64,000 bases of DNA from CAYTTR01 sp964440805 (lineage in GTDB: Bacteria; Acidobacteriota; Aminicenantia; Aminicenantales; Aminicenantaceae). A program made the position numbers and the translations under genes. Below, piece after piece: positions 45,129-53,792 of this stretch (position 1 is the first letter of the stretch; every line of letters begins with the position of its first letter). The stretch is taken from positions 58,181-122,180 of the forward strand of contig CAYTTR010000002.1 of NCBI GenBank assembly GCA_964440805.1, read 5' to 3'. The notes under the pieces are model-generated. The model made no database searches. It was not told the DNA's origin and saw nothing but the letters and a program-made list of their open reading frames with translations.

Positions 45129-45805
45129 AGAAATTTGCCCCCAAGGATTTTCCAGGTCACCTTTCCGCAACCTTATTCCTGGGGGGCTGCAATTTTCGTT
45201 GCCCCTATTGCCATAATACCAGTCTTGTGCTTAATCCTGACAGCTTGCCCGCTTTCCCCCCCGAATATTTACTGGGCTTTCTTGATTCCCGGAAAAACTG
45301 GCTTGAAGGAATCTGTATTTCGGGTGGAGAGCCGCTCATGCATGGGGAAATAAATACACTGTGTTCCTTGATTAAAGACAGAGGATTTTTAGTAAAAATT
45401 GATACAAACGGTTCTTTTCCTCGAACGCTCCAGGCTCTTTTTGATGAAGACCTAGTGGATTTTCTGGCTATGGATATTAAAGCTCCTCTGGAACGATATT
45501 CAGAAGTTGTCCAGGTAAAAACATCAACGAAAAATATCCAGGAAAGCATTGAAATAATTATGAACAGCGGAAAAGAATATTGCTTCAGGACCACAGTTGT
45601 CCCAGATCTTATCAGAGAACAAGATATCAGAAAGATAGCAGAGCTTATAAGAGGAGCTAAACTCTATCAAATTCAACAGTTTCAACCGGCAGAAGCGGCT
45701 GAAAAGGATTTTCAGCGGAAAACCCCCTATTCTCAAAAAACTCTTGAGAAATTTGCCAGCCAGGCTGAAACCTATGTTAAAGAAGTAAGGTTGGAAGGAG
45801 TTTGA
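45107..45805 (+). CDS. nrdG: Anaerobic ribonucleotide reductase-activating radical SAM protein
   Basis: 232 residues. The [4Fe-4S] motif is CNFRCPYC (CxxxCxxC) near residues 29-36, followed by the SAM-binding CISGGEPLMHGE. It generates the glycyl radical on NrdD. The GTG start at 45107 lies inside the glutaredoxin gene, with AGGAGG 10 bases upstream. The length and motif spacing are those of the longer NrdG/pyruvate-formate-lyase-activase-like group. Confidence 0.92.
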   Translation: MVEIKGIEKFAPKDFPGHLSATLFLGGCNFRCPYCHNTSLVLNPDSLPAFPPEYLLGFLDSRKNWLEGICISGGEPLMHGEINTLCSLIKDRGFLVKIDTNGSFPRTLQALFDEDLVDFLAMDIKAPLERYSEVVQVKTSTKNIQESIEIIMNSGKEYCFRTTVVPDLIREQDIRKIAELIRGAKLYQIQQFQPAEAAEKDFQRKTPYSQKTLEKFASQAETYVKEVRLEGV

Positions 45806-45807
45806 AA

Positions 45808-46230
45808 TTGGAATTAAAAGTAAAGAGAATCCACCCTGAGGCCAATATCCCGGGCTACAGCCTGCCCCAAGATGCCGGGATGGATCTATTTTCCTCAATT
45901 GATATTGATATTAAGCCCCGGGAAATCAAAGCTATTCCCACCGGGATTCAGGTGGCTGTTCCTGCAGGATATGTGGGTCTTATATGGGATAAAAGTGGCC
46001 TGTCCCTGGAAGGGCTTCACCGGCTGGCAGGAGTGATAGACTCCGGCTACAGGGGTGAAGTGAAGGTGGTCATGGTCAATTTGGGCAACAAGGTCTTTCC
46101 GATTAAGAAAGGAATGAAAATAGCTCAGATGCTGCTTCAACCAATTTCCTCAGTGAAAGTGGTTGAGGTAGATAGGCTTGAGGAAACACCGAGGGGAGAT
46201 AAGGGATTCGGCAGTACCGGCCGTTTTTAA
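45808..46230 (+). CDS. dut: dUTP diphosphatase
   Basis: About 140 residues with all five trimeric dUTPase motifs: AGMDLFS, KSGLSLEG, GVIDSGYRGEV, KGMKIAQML and RGDKGFGSTG. It hydrolyses dUTP to dUMP, protecting DNA and feeding thymidylate synthesis, so its place after nrdDG is logical. The start is a TTG: 45808 lies 7 bases after AAGGAG, whereas the TTG at 45802 is too close to it. The gene nearly abuts the nrdG stop at 45805. Confidence 0.94.
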   Translation: MELKVKRIHPEANIPGYSLPQDAGMDLFSSIDIDIKPREIKAIPTGIQVAVPAGYVGLIWDKSGLSLEGLHRLAGVIDSGYRGEVKVVMVNLGNKVFPIKKGMKIAQMLLQPISSVKVVEVDRLEETPRGDKGFGSTGRF

Positions 46231-46296
46231 AGATAAAAAATAATTTCTCATGGTTTGCTTGTAACTCTTTAAAAGGAGAAATTTTGTTATCAAATC

Positions 46297-46346
46297 AGAC
46301 AAAACAGGTAAACTAAAAAAACAAAACAAACAAGATTAACTAAAAA
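46297..46346. repeat. Quasi-periodic AAACAAGA-type tract before the OsmC gene
   Basis: A run of CAGACAAAACAGGTAAACTA followed by AAACAAGATTAACTA words, of the same kind as 61517-61585 and the complement of 34330-34380. It ends at the OsmC ribosome site. Confidence 0.45.
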
Positions 46347-46357
46347 GGAGGGATAGA

Positions 46358-46762
46358 ATGGCAGAAGAAATGATGATTACCTTTCCCGGAGGATTAAGGG
46401 TTGATGCTGCTTATAAGGGATTCACTATTTCAACTGATCAGCCTGTTTATGCCGGAGGAGAGGGAAGTGCTCCGGCTCCCTTCGACCTTTTCCTTGCATC
46501 CATAGGGATCTGTGCCGGATTCTATGTCCTGGCTTTCTGCCGAGAGCGTAAGATTCCTCCTGAAAAAAGCCATGTAGTCCTCAGGACTGAGAAGAATCCG
46601 GAGACCAAAAGAATAGGTAAAATCATTTTGGATGTTCACCTTCCCCGTGAATTCCCGGAAAAGTATCTCCGGGCTGTCAAGAAGGCTGTGGACAGTTGTT
46701 CAGTCAAACGCCACATCATGGAAGCGCCTCAATTCGAACTTAATACACTGCTTGATACATAA
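46358..46762 (+). CDS. OsmC-family protein
   Basis: 134 residues. It carries the family's 'GGEGSAPAPFDLFLASIGICAG' segment, a first Cys (in SIGICAG) and the second in DSCSVKRHI, the pair that reduces organic hydroperoxides in OsmC/Ohr. AAGGAGG precedes the ATG. YhfA-like OsmC proteins lack proven peroxidase activity, so the exact role is open. Confidence 0.9.
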   Translation: MAEEMMITFPGGLRVDAAYKGFTISTDQPVYAGGEGSAPAPFDLFLASIGICAGFYVLAFCRERKIPPEKSHVVLRTEKNPETKRIGKIILDVHLPREFPEKYLRAVKKAVDSCSVKRHIMEAPQFELNTLLDT

Positions 46763-46791
46763 TTGACTTTTGGTTATTTCAATGATATATA
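46763..46791 (+). promoter_or_regulatory. Predicted sigma70 promoter of the HD-GYP-like gene
   Basis: TTGACT at 46763-46768, a 17-base spacer and TATATA at 46786-46791. It overlaps the OsmC stop codon. Confidence 0.5.
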
Positions 46792-46884
46792 ACCTCCGGG
46801 ACAAGATGGAGCGGATAAATCTAAAGATTCAGTTCAATCCTTATCAGGGGGGAACTTGGTGGGGAACTACAGGAAAATGACTGG

Positions 46885-47811
46885 ATGAGAAGGCTCCGGA
46901 CATTTGCCATCAGACATTTTGAAGGATTTCTTTTAGCTTTAATAATTATTGGCGTGCTTGTCATCGCCGGCCTGGTTCAATATAAATTTTCTTTTCTTAA
47001 TTTTTTCTTTCTTCCGGTGATTCTGGCCGGATATTTTCTGGGGAAGAAAAAAGCTGTTTTAATTGCGGTTCTTTCTATCCTTCTAATTTTTCTTTATCTT
47101 ATCTATCAGAGATTATTGGCGGGGATGACTTCTCCTTTTTCTTTTGATGAAGTTTTCAACCTAGCTGCCTGGGGAGGATTTCTTGTCCTGACCGGTGCTA
47201 TTGTAGGTACACTTGTTGAGCAAAGAGAAACCAAGCTAAATGATTTGAAACAAGCATATATAGGAGTTCTGACCATTCTTCTTAGATATCTTCAAGTTGC
47301 TGATGAAGTGAAACCTCGCCCCTTAAGGGTAGCCAATCTGGCGGGAAAAATTGCTCAAGAAATGGGACTTGATACAAGAGAAATAGAAAACATCAAGGCG
47401 GCTGCTCTCCTTTATGATATGGGAGATTTTGGGGCCGGCCTTTCCCTTTATGCTGATGTTTCAGAATTCATGGCCTTGGAATCAGGCCCCAAGCCATCGT
47501 TACTGCCGGACAGAGATAAAGTGCTCCTCCAGACATCTGTCTCTCTTCTGAGGGATATTGCGCCGATTCTGAATCATTATTACATGCATTATGTTCAGGA
47601 ATCGTCTCTCCTTGATAAAAACCTGGATGAGATTAATCTAAGCAGCAGTGTCATAGCTCTGGCGGATATTTACGACAGAATTAATCATAAAGTTCCTTTG
47701 CCAAAAGGATTGGAGGAATTTTCCAGTCTCAAGGATCTTCAAACTCTTGCCGGCCGGGTTTTTCCAGAAAGAACTATCCAGGCCTTGAATCGAGTTATTT
47801 CTCTTTCCTGA
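46885..47811 (+). CDS. Membrane protein with a degenerate HD-GYP-like domain
   Basis: 308 residues. Three to four helices (about 12-110) resemble a small membrane sensor, followed by a coiled linker and a helical domain (130-300). That domain aligns with HD-GYP phosphodiesterases: 'LRVANLAGKIAQEMGLD', 'KAAALLYDMGDFG', 'SVIALADIYDRI', 'ERTIQALNRV'. The catalytic HD is lost (LHDIGK becomes LYDMGD at residues 176-181) and no GYP motif remains. It is therefore probably a non-catalytic signalling protein, or a c-di-GMP binder. It stands alone. Confidence 0.7.
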   Translation: MRRLRTFAIRHFEGFLLALIIIGVLVIAGLVQYKFSFLNFFFLPVILAGYFLGKKKAVLIAVLSILLIFLYLIYQRLLAGMTSPFSFDEVFNLAAWGGFLVLTGAIVGTLVEQRETKLNDLKQAYIGVLTILLRYLQVADEVKPRPLRVANLAGKIAQEMGLDTREIENIKAAALLYDMGDFGAGLSLYADVSEFMALESGPKPSLLPDRDKVLLQTSVSLLRDIAPILNHYYMHYVQESSLLDKNLDEINLSSSVIALADIYDRINHKVPLPKGLEEFSSLKDLQTLAGRVFPERTIQALNRVISLS

Positions 47812-47820
47812 AATAAGAAA

Positions 47821-48765
47821 TCATTCAAGAAACTGTTTTATCCATCGCGGGCAAATGACCGTGAGTGCTTTAGGAATAACTTCAAGTGTCACTTCCTGAC
47901 GAATTCCAAAAGGTTCCCCGTTGTATTGAACAGCCAGATCCTTTCCTTTGATGCTGATTTTTTTTGTCTTATAGTGTTTTTGGCTGATTTGTATTATGCC
48001 CAGAAAGTTCAAGGGAAAGCTAAGGAGGTATTGCCATCCGGAAAATTCAAAAAGAGTAATATCGAGCAAACCATCATCAATCCTTGCCCGCGGTGATATC
48101 TTCCAACCGTAACCAAAGTGTTTGGTTTTATTAATGACCAGGTCGAAAACTTTTCTCTTCAACAGCTTTTTATTAAAAGGCCGGCCCCGGTCATCCCATC
48201 CGTCTCTGAGATAAATCTCCATCTGTTTTTTGGGATAATTGATGATATCACGGGCGCTCCAGAGATGGCCTTTGAGACCGGGAAGAGTGGAGAGATTTTT
48301 TTTCATGGTAACTGTTGCAGTGAAACCAATGCTGGTGAAGGCGGCTGTTTTGCCGTTAATCCTGATTAAATCAATATCAACAGGGCCTCCTGTCTTGACG
48401 ACATAAATAGCTAAGGGAATCATCTTGGGTATTCCTAAGGATTTCCGGAAAGCATTGCCACTTCCCAGGGGAATTATTCCCAATAGAGGCCTGGGATTTG
48501 CTGTGCTTTCCATAATGCCCTGAATAACATCTGCAATAGTTCCGTCACCGCCGGCAGCAACAATAACATCATGGTTATTACTCAGTTCCTTGGCTGTCTC
48601 AATGGTAAATCTCTTGTCCTGACGGGTATCAATAATTCGGCCTGGGAGTTGTTTCTGGAGGTAAGTCCGCAGGAGCCGGCTCCGTTTCCATTTCCGGTTG
48701 GCAGCCTGGGGATTGATAATGCAGGCTGTTCTTAATTTTTCTAACGGGATTTTATTTTTTTCCAT
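47821..48765 (-). CDS. Diacylglycerol/sphingosine kinase-family lipid kinase
   Basis: 314 residues. The nucleotide-binding VAAGGDGTIADVIQGI and 'IIPLGSGNAFRKSLGIPK' are the DAGK catalytic hallmarks. The C-terminal half has 'SPRARIDDGLLDITLFE' and 'VQYNGEPFG'. It phosphorylates a membrane lipid alcohol with ATP. It ends a run of minus-strand genes encoding a CDP-alcohol phosphatidyltransferase, a radical SAM enzyme and a VTT protein, though separated by 117 bases from the last. Confidence 0.9.
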   Translation of the reverse strand: MEKNKIPLEKLRTACIINPQAANRKWKRSRLLRTYLQKQLPGRIIDTRQDKRFTIETAKELSNNHDVIVAAGGDGTIADVIQGIMESTANPRPLLGIIPLGSGNAFRKSLGIPKMIPLAIYVVKTGGPVDIDLIRINGKTAAFTSIGFTATVTMKKNLSTLPGLKGHLWSARDIINYPKKQMEIYLRDGWDDRGRPFNKKLLKRKVFDLVINKTKHFGYGWKISPRARIDDGLLDITLFEFSGWQYLLSFPLNFLGIIQISQKHYKTKKISIKGKDLAVQYNGEPFGIRQEVTLEVIPKALTVICPRWIKQFLE

Positions 48766-48882
48766 GACGCTTTAAGAAAAAAATATTTTATCTAAAAAAC
48801 TCCTGTTTGACCAGCTTGGATTTGGGCAGACAAGCATTTCTCTTGCCGTGATAGAGTTTGAATATCTAAGGAGAAGAAGAAA

Positions 48883-49545
48883 TCAGGAAGTCTTTTTCTT
48901 CTTAAAGAGACGGAGCAGAAAAGGATAGTTAATGGAAATTATCAACACCAAGAATAATCCTGCCAGAAGTAGATCAGGAATATGGAACTGATGTCCGAAC
49001 CAGGCGAGAATAAAAAATCTCGGTGTCCGGGAAGTAAGTATGGCCAGCAGGTATTTCCATCTAAGGTAGCTTGCCATAACCGCCAGAAAACGGAAAGGAT
49101 AGAAAGGTACAGGGGTTAAACCGGCTATCCATAAAGCCAGGAATGGAGACCGGTTAAAAAGAGATACAATTCGACTGACTGTTTTCTTTTTCATGGCATT
49201 TTGTACCGGACTCCAATCGGCAACATAAGAAAAAACAGAATAGTTCAGAAATTCGGTGAGGAGGGTACCAACGGCAGCCACAGCGGCCACTGTTAAAGGA
49301 GAGTAGAATTTGGCAAAATAGAGAATAACCGGCTCATGAGGGACTAAAGCGATTAAAAATTCTGAGGGAAAGCTGTAAAAAAATAAAACCCATAGGTTAC
49401 GGCTGGTTCTCAAAGGAGTCCATAAAAGCCAGAGAAGAAGTATAATGAGAACAAAAACAACCTGGCCAGCGAAAATCAGTCTTCTTATTAAAGAAGAGGA
49501 TAAATTTTTTTTTAATCCGGGTGAAGTTGGGCTTTTTTCTCTCAC
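48883..49545 (-). CDS. VTT/TVP38-TMEM64 (DedA-like) membrane protein
   Basis: 220 residues with five to six helices. The VTT core is visible: 'FLALWIAGLTPVPFYPFRFLA' and 'KYLLAILTSRTPRFFILAW'. DedA/TMEM41B-type VTT proteins move or scramble phospholipids across membranes. A GTG start overlaps the radical SAM stop (GTGA), so the genes are translationally coupled. The neighbouring lipid enzymes support a role in handling their product. Confidence 0.8.
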   Translation of the reverse strand: MREKSPTSPGLKKNLSSSLIRRLIFAGQVVFVLIILLLWLLWTPLRTSRNLWVLFFYSFPSEFLIALVPHEPVILYFAKFYSPLTVAAVAAVGTLLTEFLNYSVFSYVADWSPVQNAMKKKTVSRIVSLFNRSPFLALWIAGLTPVPFYPFRFLAVMASYLRWKYLLAILTSRTPRFFILAWFGHQFHIPDLLLAGLFLVLIISINYPFLLRLFKKKKTS

Positions 49546-50534
49546 TGCTGCTTTTGTTTACTCAGGGAGTTGAGGTTATCTTTAATCAGAAATTTGGCCG
49601 GTTTTTCAGAGTTAGCCCTGATACTGGTGAAACAGGCTGTGCAAGTGTTGGTCTTGACAAAATCTTTTTTTAATTCTTTATGGTCCTGGTATTGTCTGAT
49701 AATAAGACCGCAGGGGGAAAGAGTGGCATCGGGATTGACCACCAGGAAGCGAATACCTGCCCGGCAATCTTCCTGGCCTTGCTCCCTGAAAAAATCCACT
49801 ATCTTTCCGAATACATAATCAGATGTAAAAACAGTATTATGAGAAAGCCGGAAATTCTGGAGCTGGTTTATCATTTGACTGAGCTCCGGAAGATTCTCTG
49901 GAGGAATTATAAAATCTTTTTTGTTAGTTCTCAGCCAGGTATAAGCACTGAAATTCATCTTGACTTGCCATTGGTAGGCTTTTTCAGCCAGCCGGAGCAT
50001 ATCTTTATAGTTGTAACGATGGACTACACAGCTCAAGGTGATGCCCTTGTTCTTTTCTCCCCGGAGATCCAAGCAGAGTTTCTCAATCTTGCCAAAGAGA
50101 CCGGGGATTCCTCTGAATTTATCATGTCTTTCGTCTGGATAATCTAATGATATGGAAAACTCATCCACTCCGCTTTCCTTGAGAGCCCGGTATTTTTTTT
50201 CATTGAGAAGGGAAGCATTGGTGGTCAGGACAATATAGGGAGCCCGGTGGGGGTGGCGGAGAGCCTGGACGATATTATCAATATCTCTCCGGAGAAGGGG
50301 TTCTCCCCCCGAAACCTGGGCTACTACAGGTTTTAGCTCCCGGGCTCTTCGGGCAAATTCCTCAGCGGAAGCTTGCTTTTCTCCTTTAATCATTCCGCCT
50401 AAATGACAGTGCTGGCAGCGGGCGTTACAATTGTAAGTAACTTCGAAAGAGGCACAAAAAGGTTTATTGAATATATAATTTCTAACTCCCCTGATGCCCA
50501 AGGAGAAATAGCGTTTGGTAGAGTTCAATGACAT
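49542..50534 (-). CDS. Radical SAM protein with extra C-terminal cysteines
   Basis: 330 residues. The cluster motif is CNARCQHC near residues 35-42, followed by VSGGEPLLRRD and the SAM-binding 'EFSISLDYPDERHDKFRG'. After residue 245 there are cysteines in QEDCRAG, LSPCGLI and TCTACF, a pattern like a short SPASM/twitch auxiliary cluster. The family resembles MoaA/HpnH-type enzymes. It lies 10 bases after a CDP-alcohol phosphatidyltransferase and overlaps a VTT gene, so a lipid or lipid-head-group substrate is inferred. AAAGGAG precedes the ATG. Confidence 0.85.
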   Translation of the reverse strand: MSLNSTKRYFSLGIRGVRNYIFNKPFCASFEVTYNCNARCQHCHLGGMIKGEKQASAEEFARRARELKPVVAQVSGGEPLLRRDIDNIVQALRHPHRAPYIVLTTNASLLNEKKYRALKESGVDEFSISLDYPDERHDKFRGIPGLFGKIEKLCLDLRGEKNKGITLSCVVHRYNYKDMLRLAEKAYQWQVKMNFSAYTWLRTNKKDFIIPPENLPELSQMINQLQNFRLSHNTVFTSDYVFGKIVDFFREQGQEDCRAGIRFLVVNPDATLSPCGLIIRQYQDHKELKKDFVKTNTCTACFTSIRANSEKPAKFLIKDNLNSLSKQKQQ

Positions 50535-50544
50535 TAGTTCTCCT

Positions 50545-51135
50545 TTAGGGACATGTATTCTTATCAGAATTAAGTTTATTATTCAAACGTTTAAAAGAAT
50601 AAAGCTTGATGAAAATTAAGCCAAGGGCAATTAGGGTTGCCGCAAGCTGACAGCGGGGGAAAAAAATGAGTATCAGAGCTACTACAGTTGAATTGATGAA
50701 TTTTGCTCCCGGGCTGTAATTCAAGAAGTGAACTTTCCGGTCCACTTTATAGAAATAATTGGGAGAGATGAGGCCGAATTTCAGGAATTGATAACTTAGG
50801 TAAAAGTCAATGAAAGCAAAGTTAATTAAATAAATTACTATGGGAAGGAATAGATACGGCCTGAAAAAAAGGAAATTAATGTAAAAGAAGATTATTTCCA
50901 CTCTGTCTGCAATGATATCTATTTCTGCTCCCAGGACGGTTTCCTGCTTGAAAAAACGGGCCCAAAATCCGTCAGCCACATCACCGATCCAGTGGATGCC
51001 CAGCCCAATAAAATTATAGAGAGGATTTTGCTCAATAGCGGCCAGGGTAAAAAATATTAATGATCCGATTAACCGGACAAGAGTGATTAAGTTTGCTTCA
51101 CTGTAAATGTTTTCCGGGCTTCTTGGTTTGAACAT
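50545..51135 (-). CDS. CDP-alcohol phosphatidyltransferase
   Basis: 196 residues, six helices. The complete catalytic motif DG-x2-AR-x8-G-x3-D-x3-D is present: DGFWARFF, Gly in TVLGAEID, and the final aspartates in EIDIIADR. It exchanges CMP of a CDP-activated lipid for a hydroxyl group, in the manner of PgsA, PssA or inositol-phosphate synthases. The head group is not determined. First of the tight lipid-enzyme run, 67 bases after the PHP hydrolase gene. Confidence 0.9.
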   Translation of the reverse strand: MFKPRSPENIYSEANLITLVRLIGSLIFFTLAAIEQNPLYNFIGLGIHWIGDVADGFWARFFKQETVLGAEIDIIADRVEIIFFYINFLFFRPYLFLPIVIYLINFAFIDFYLSYQFLKFGLISPNYFYKVDRKVHFLNYSPGAKFINSTVVALILIFFPRCQLAATLIALGLIFIKLYSFKRLNNKLNSDKNTCP

Positions 51136-51202
51136 CTTGATTATGCTCGATTTAACTTTTATTAAGAAATCTTTTTTCTCTCACTTTTCAGCGAAGAGGT
51201 AT

Positions 51203-53671
51203 TTACTTGCTGTTTTCGTGCGTTTCCTCAATTTCCTCCGGCCAAGGGGCATCAAAGAGACCGTTTCCATCTGTATCAATGAAGACCGGGTTGGTGATGG
51301 CGTAAGGGAGGACTGATCTTTCCGGGGTTCCATTATATGAAGTCCTCTGGACAACTGGAAAAAGACTCCTTTCTCCCAGAATTTCAATAACTATCCAGGA
51401 GTCCTTCTTAAGAGTGAGAGTTTGTTTATGAATCCATTGCCTATGTCCGGGTTTAAAGGAAATTGGAATTGTTTTTAGTCTTTCTCCATTAAGAATAATT
51501 CTGGCTTCGTTTACTGATATCCAGGGAGCTGTTTGGACCTTAATTGATAATTTGATATTTCCATCTTTGTCGCTCAGAAAATCCCCGGGACCGCTCTTTG
51601 AATTTACTTTGAAATCCACCAAAGGACCATTGGTGACAAAGGTCCTTCCGTTTTTTAAAGCTTCAATAAAAGCTTCTATATCAAAGGCTTTGCCTGCCTT
51701 GCTTTTAAAGTAGACGTAGGTTCTTGAGTAACCTGGTTCTCCTTTGTCTATGGTGTGAGAGTCAGAAGAGCCAACCGCAAAAATACGGTATCCTTTATTG
51801 AGCAGATGGAACCAGTCTTCAATAGTCTGGGCGTTTGATTCATAGAGCAGGGGACCGTTCATAACTTCCAAGAGATGAAAAGATGTGTTGAAATTTTTTT
51901 TGGCCGAAGATGCTTTTTCAGGCTCAAGGCAGTAAGTATTAAAGTAGCCTATATTTCCTGAACGGGGATGATTTACCTGTATTATGGCCCCCGGCGTCTT
52001 TGTCCGGCTAGCCTCAAAAAGAAGGCCGGCTTCTTCACCTGTAGGATCAATGGCTCCATTTAGTTCTTCTTCCAGGTTAACCTGAAGAGGATAGGCATTA
52101 AAATGAATTACTCCTCCGTGGGTGATCTCATTTCCGGTTATAACTACAAGCTGCGAGCCCAAGCTTAAATTGTTGAGGGCAGGTGAATAATCAATGATTA
52201 TGTTGTGATCACTGGAGACAGCCACATCAATTCCTTCGGCCACAATGGATTTTATTCTTTCTTCCACACTGATTGTTCCATCTGAATAAATAGTGTGCAG
52301 ATGAGGATCAAGCGAGGTCAGGTTATCTGTGTTTAAGACCTCGTCAATGGTGAAGGTAATTTCATAATCATGGTTATTAAAAACTTCTAATATCTTTTTA
52401 TCCAGAGAGTATTCTGGGCCGCGGGAAGCTGTCATTAAGTAGACACCGGCAGGAAGTTCTATTTGAAGACCCTCTGCAGGGGGGAAACAGGAGTTTTTAA
52501 ACTGCTCCCAGTATCGACCGCTCTTTCTGGGATTAATTGGTCTGAAATAGGGAGTTTTGGTGGGAGAAATTCCCGAAATTGAAACTTTCCCCGGGATATA
52601 TTTTCCCCTGGAATTTTGAATTTTCAGCTTGATTTTTCCTAAAGAGGGGGCTGCTAAAACCAGCTTGTTTTCTTCTTCTTTGCCTACTTTGAATAATGTC
52701 TCAGTTATTGCCGGGAAAAAATGAGTCCGTACCTTGTAGACTCCCTGGGGTAAGGGGATCCTGATTTTATCTCCTTCAAGAAAGCTTCGAAAGAAAAGGT
52801 TTGAGGTTACAGGGTCCTCAATTAAAAGCTCTAAGGGTAAGTCAGGCCGACATTCGAAATTAAGGTCAAGTGTTTGAAAAGATATATTGAGTTTCTTATA
52901 GATAGATGCCAGGATTTTTTCCGGATCTTTTTCAACGAAAAGAGAATAGCCAACCTTTCTTGCCTGTCCTCTCGGAAGTATATTTTCCTGGCTGTTTCCA
53001 GATTGGGATTGAGGGGTATGTTCCAGCCAGGCTATATAGTGTGAATTTTTAGGGAAAACAGTAAACTTTAACTCCGGGGATTTATTTTTATTATAAGGGG
53101 AGAAACGATAGCTCTGCTGAGCGTTAAAATACAGAGAATATTTAAACTCCTCCCAATCTTTCTCTCCTGTATTTCTGACTGTGGAGGAAATATTTACCTG
53201 GTTTAGATTGAGAAAATATTCGTAAGTTGTTTCACAGATTGCGCGGCGTCCTTTTTTGTCTGAATAGTAGGCTTTTAACCTGATAACAGATTTATCTTTA
53301 GGCTCTTTTGGTTCAGGTAGGCTGACTTCATTGTACTGAAGATAAATTCTCTCTTCTCCGAATTCCAGGACAGGAGCTCCGGCGGTCAGTTTGCTGGCAG
53401 CTTTTATTCCCAGGGGAAGAAAGGCCAGAATACTCCCTTTGGCCGAGGTCAGGGGATAATTGGTATAGGTTAGAAATTTCCGAGAAGAAGCTCCGATTAG
53501 GAGCACAGATTCTTTGCCGGCTAAAAGATGGTCTTCTTCTTTTTGGAGCCGGCTTATTTTTCTTTGATATTCTTCAGAAGAAACAGTTGCTATGACAGGA
53601 AGACTGAGTGATTGAAGATAAAAAAGCATCAAGAAGAGAAGCAGGGTTAATTTTTTTATTCCAGAGTACAT
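51203..53671 (-). CDS. CehA/McbA-family PHP metallohydrolase, secreted
   Basis: About 822 residues. Signal peptide (about 5-27), a long beta-rich N-terminal region (30-440) with a carboxypeptidase-regulatory-like part, then a PHP domain. The metal ligands are in SLDPHLHTIYSDG, VAVSSDHNII, TGNEITHG, QVNHPRSG and VGSSDSHTID. A C-terminal beta domain ends in DTDGNGLFD. These enzymes hydrolyse phosphoesters or carbamates outside the cytoplasm. GGAGG precedes the ATG at 53671; another ATG four codons upstream overlaps that site and is unlikely. Confidence 0.85.
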   Translation of the reverse strand: MYSGIKKLTLLLFLMLFYLQSLSLPVIATVSSEEYQRKISRLQKEEDHLLAGKESVLLIGASSRKFLTYTNYPLTSAKGSILAFLPLGIKAASKLTAGAPVLEFGEERIYLQYNEVSLPEPKEPKDKSVIRLKAYYSDKKGRRAICETTYEYFLNLNQVNISSTVRNTGEKDWEEFKYSLYFNAQQSYRFSPYNKNKSPELKFTVFPKNSHYIAWLEHTPQSQSGNSQENILPRGQARKVGYSLFVEKDPEKILASIYKKLNISFQTLDLNFECRPDLPLELLIEDPVTSNLFFRSFLEGDKIRIPLPQGVYKVRTHFFPAITETLFKVGKEEENKLVLAAPSLGKIKLKIQNSRGKYIPGKVSISGISPTKTPYFRPINPRKSGRYWEQFKNSCFPPAEGLQIELPAGVYLMTASRGPEYSLDKKILEVFNNHDYEITFTIDEVLNTDNLTSLDPHLHTIYSDGTISVEERIKSIVAEGIDVAVSSDHNIIIDYSPALNNLSLGSQLVVITGNEITHGGVIHFNAYPLQVNLEEELNGAIDPTGEEAGLLFEASRTKTPGAIIQVNHPRSGNIGYFNTYCLEPEKASSAKKNFNTSFHLLEVMNGPLLYESNAQTIEDWFHLLNKGYRIFAVGSSDSHTIDKGEPGYSRTYVYFKSKAGKAFDIEAFIEALKNGRTFVTNGPLVDFKVNSKSGPGDFLSDKDGNIKLSIKVQTAPWISVNEARIILNGERLKTIPISFKPGHRQWIHKQTLTLKKDSWIVIEILGERSLFPVVQRTSYNGTPERSVLPYAITNPVFIDTDGNGLFDAPWPEEIEETHENSK

Positions 53672-53792
53672 TGTTTCCTCCATGTGGAAGAAATAAAAAT
53701 AATTATTACCTTATACCAGGAAGCCGGCAAATTCAATCAAATTCAATTGCTTGACCAAAGAAGCTCTTTATGTAAAATAAACGAATATCCAG

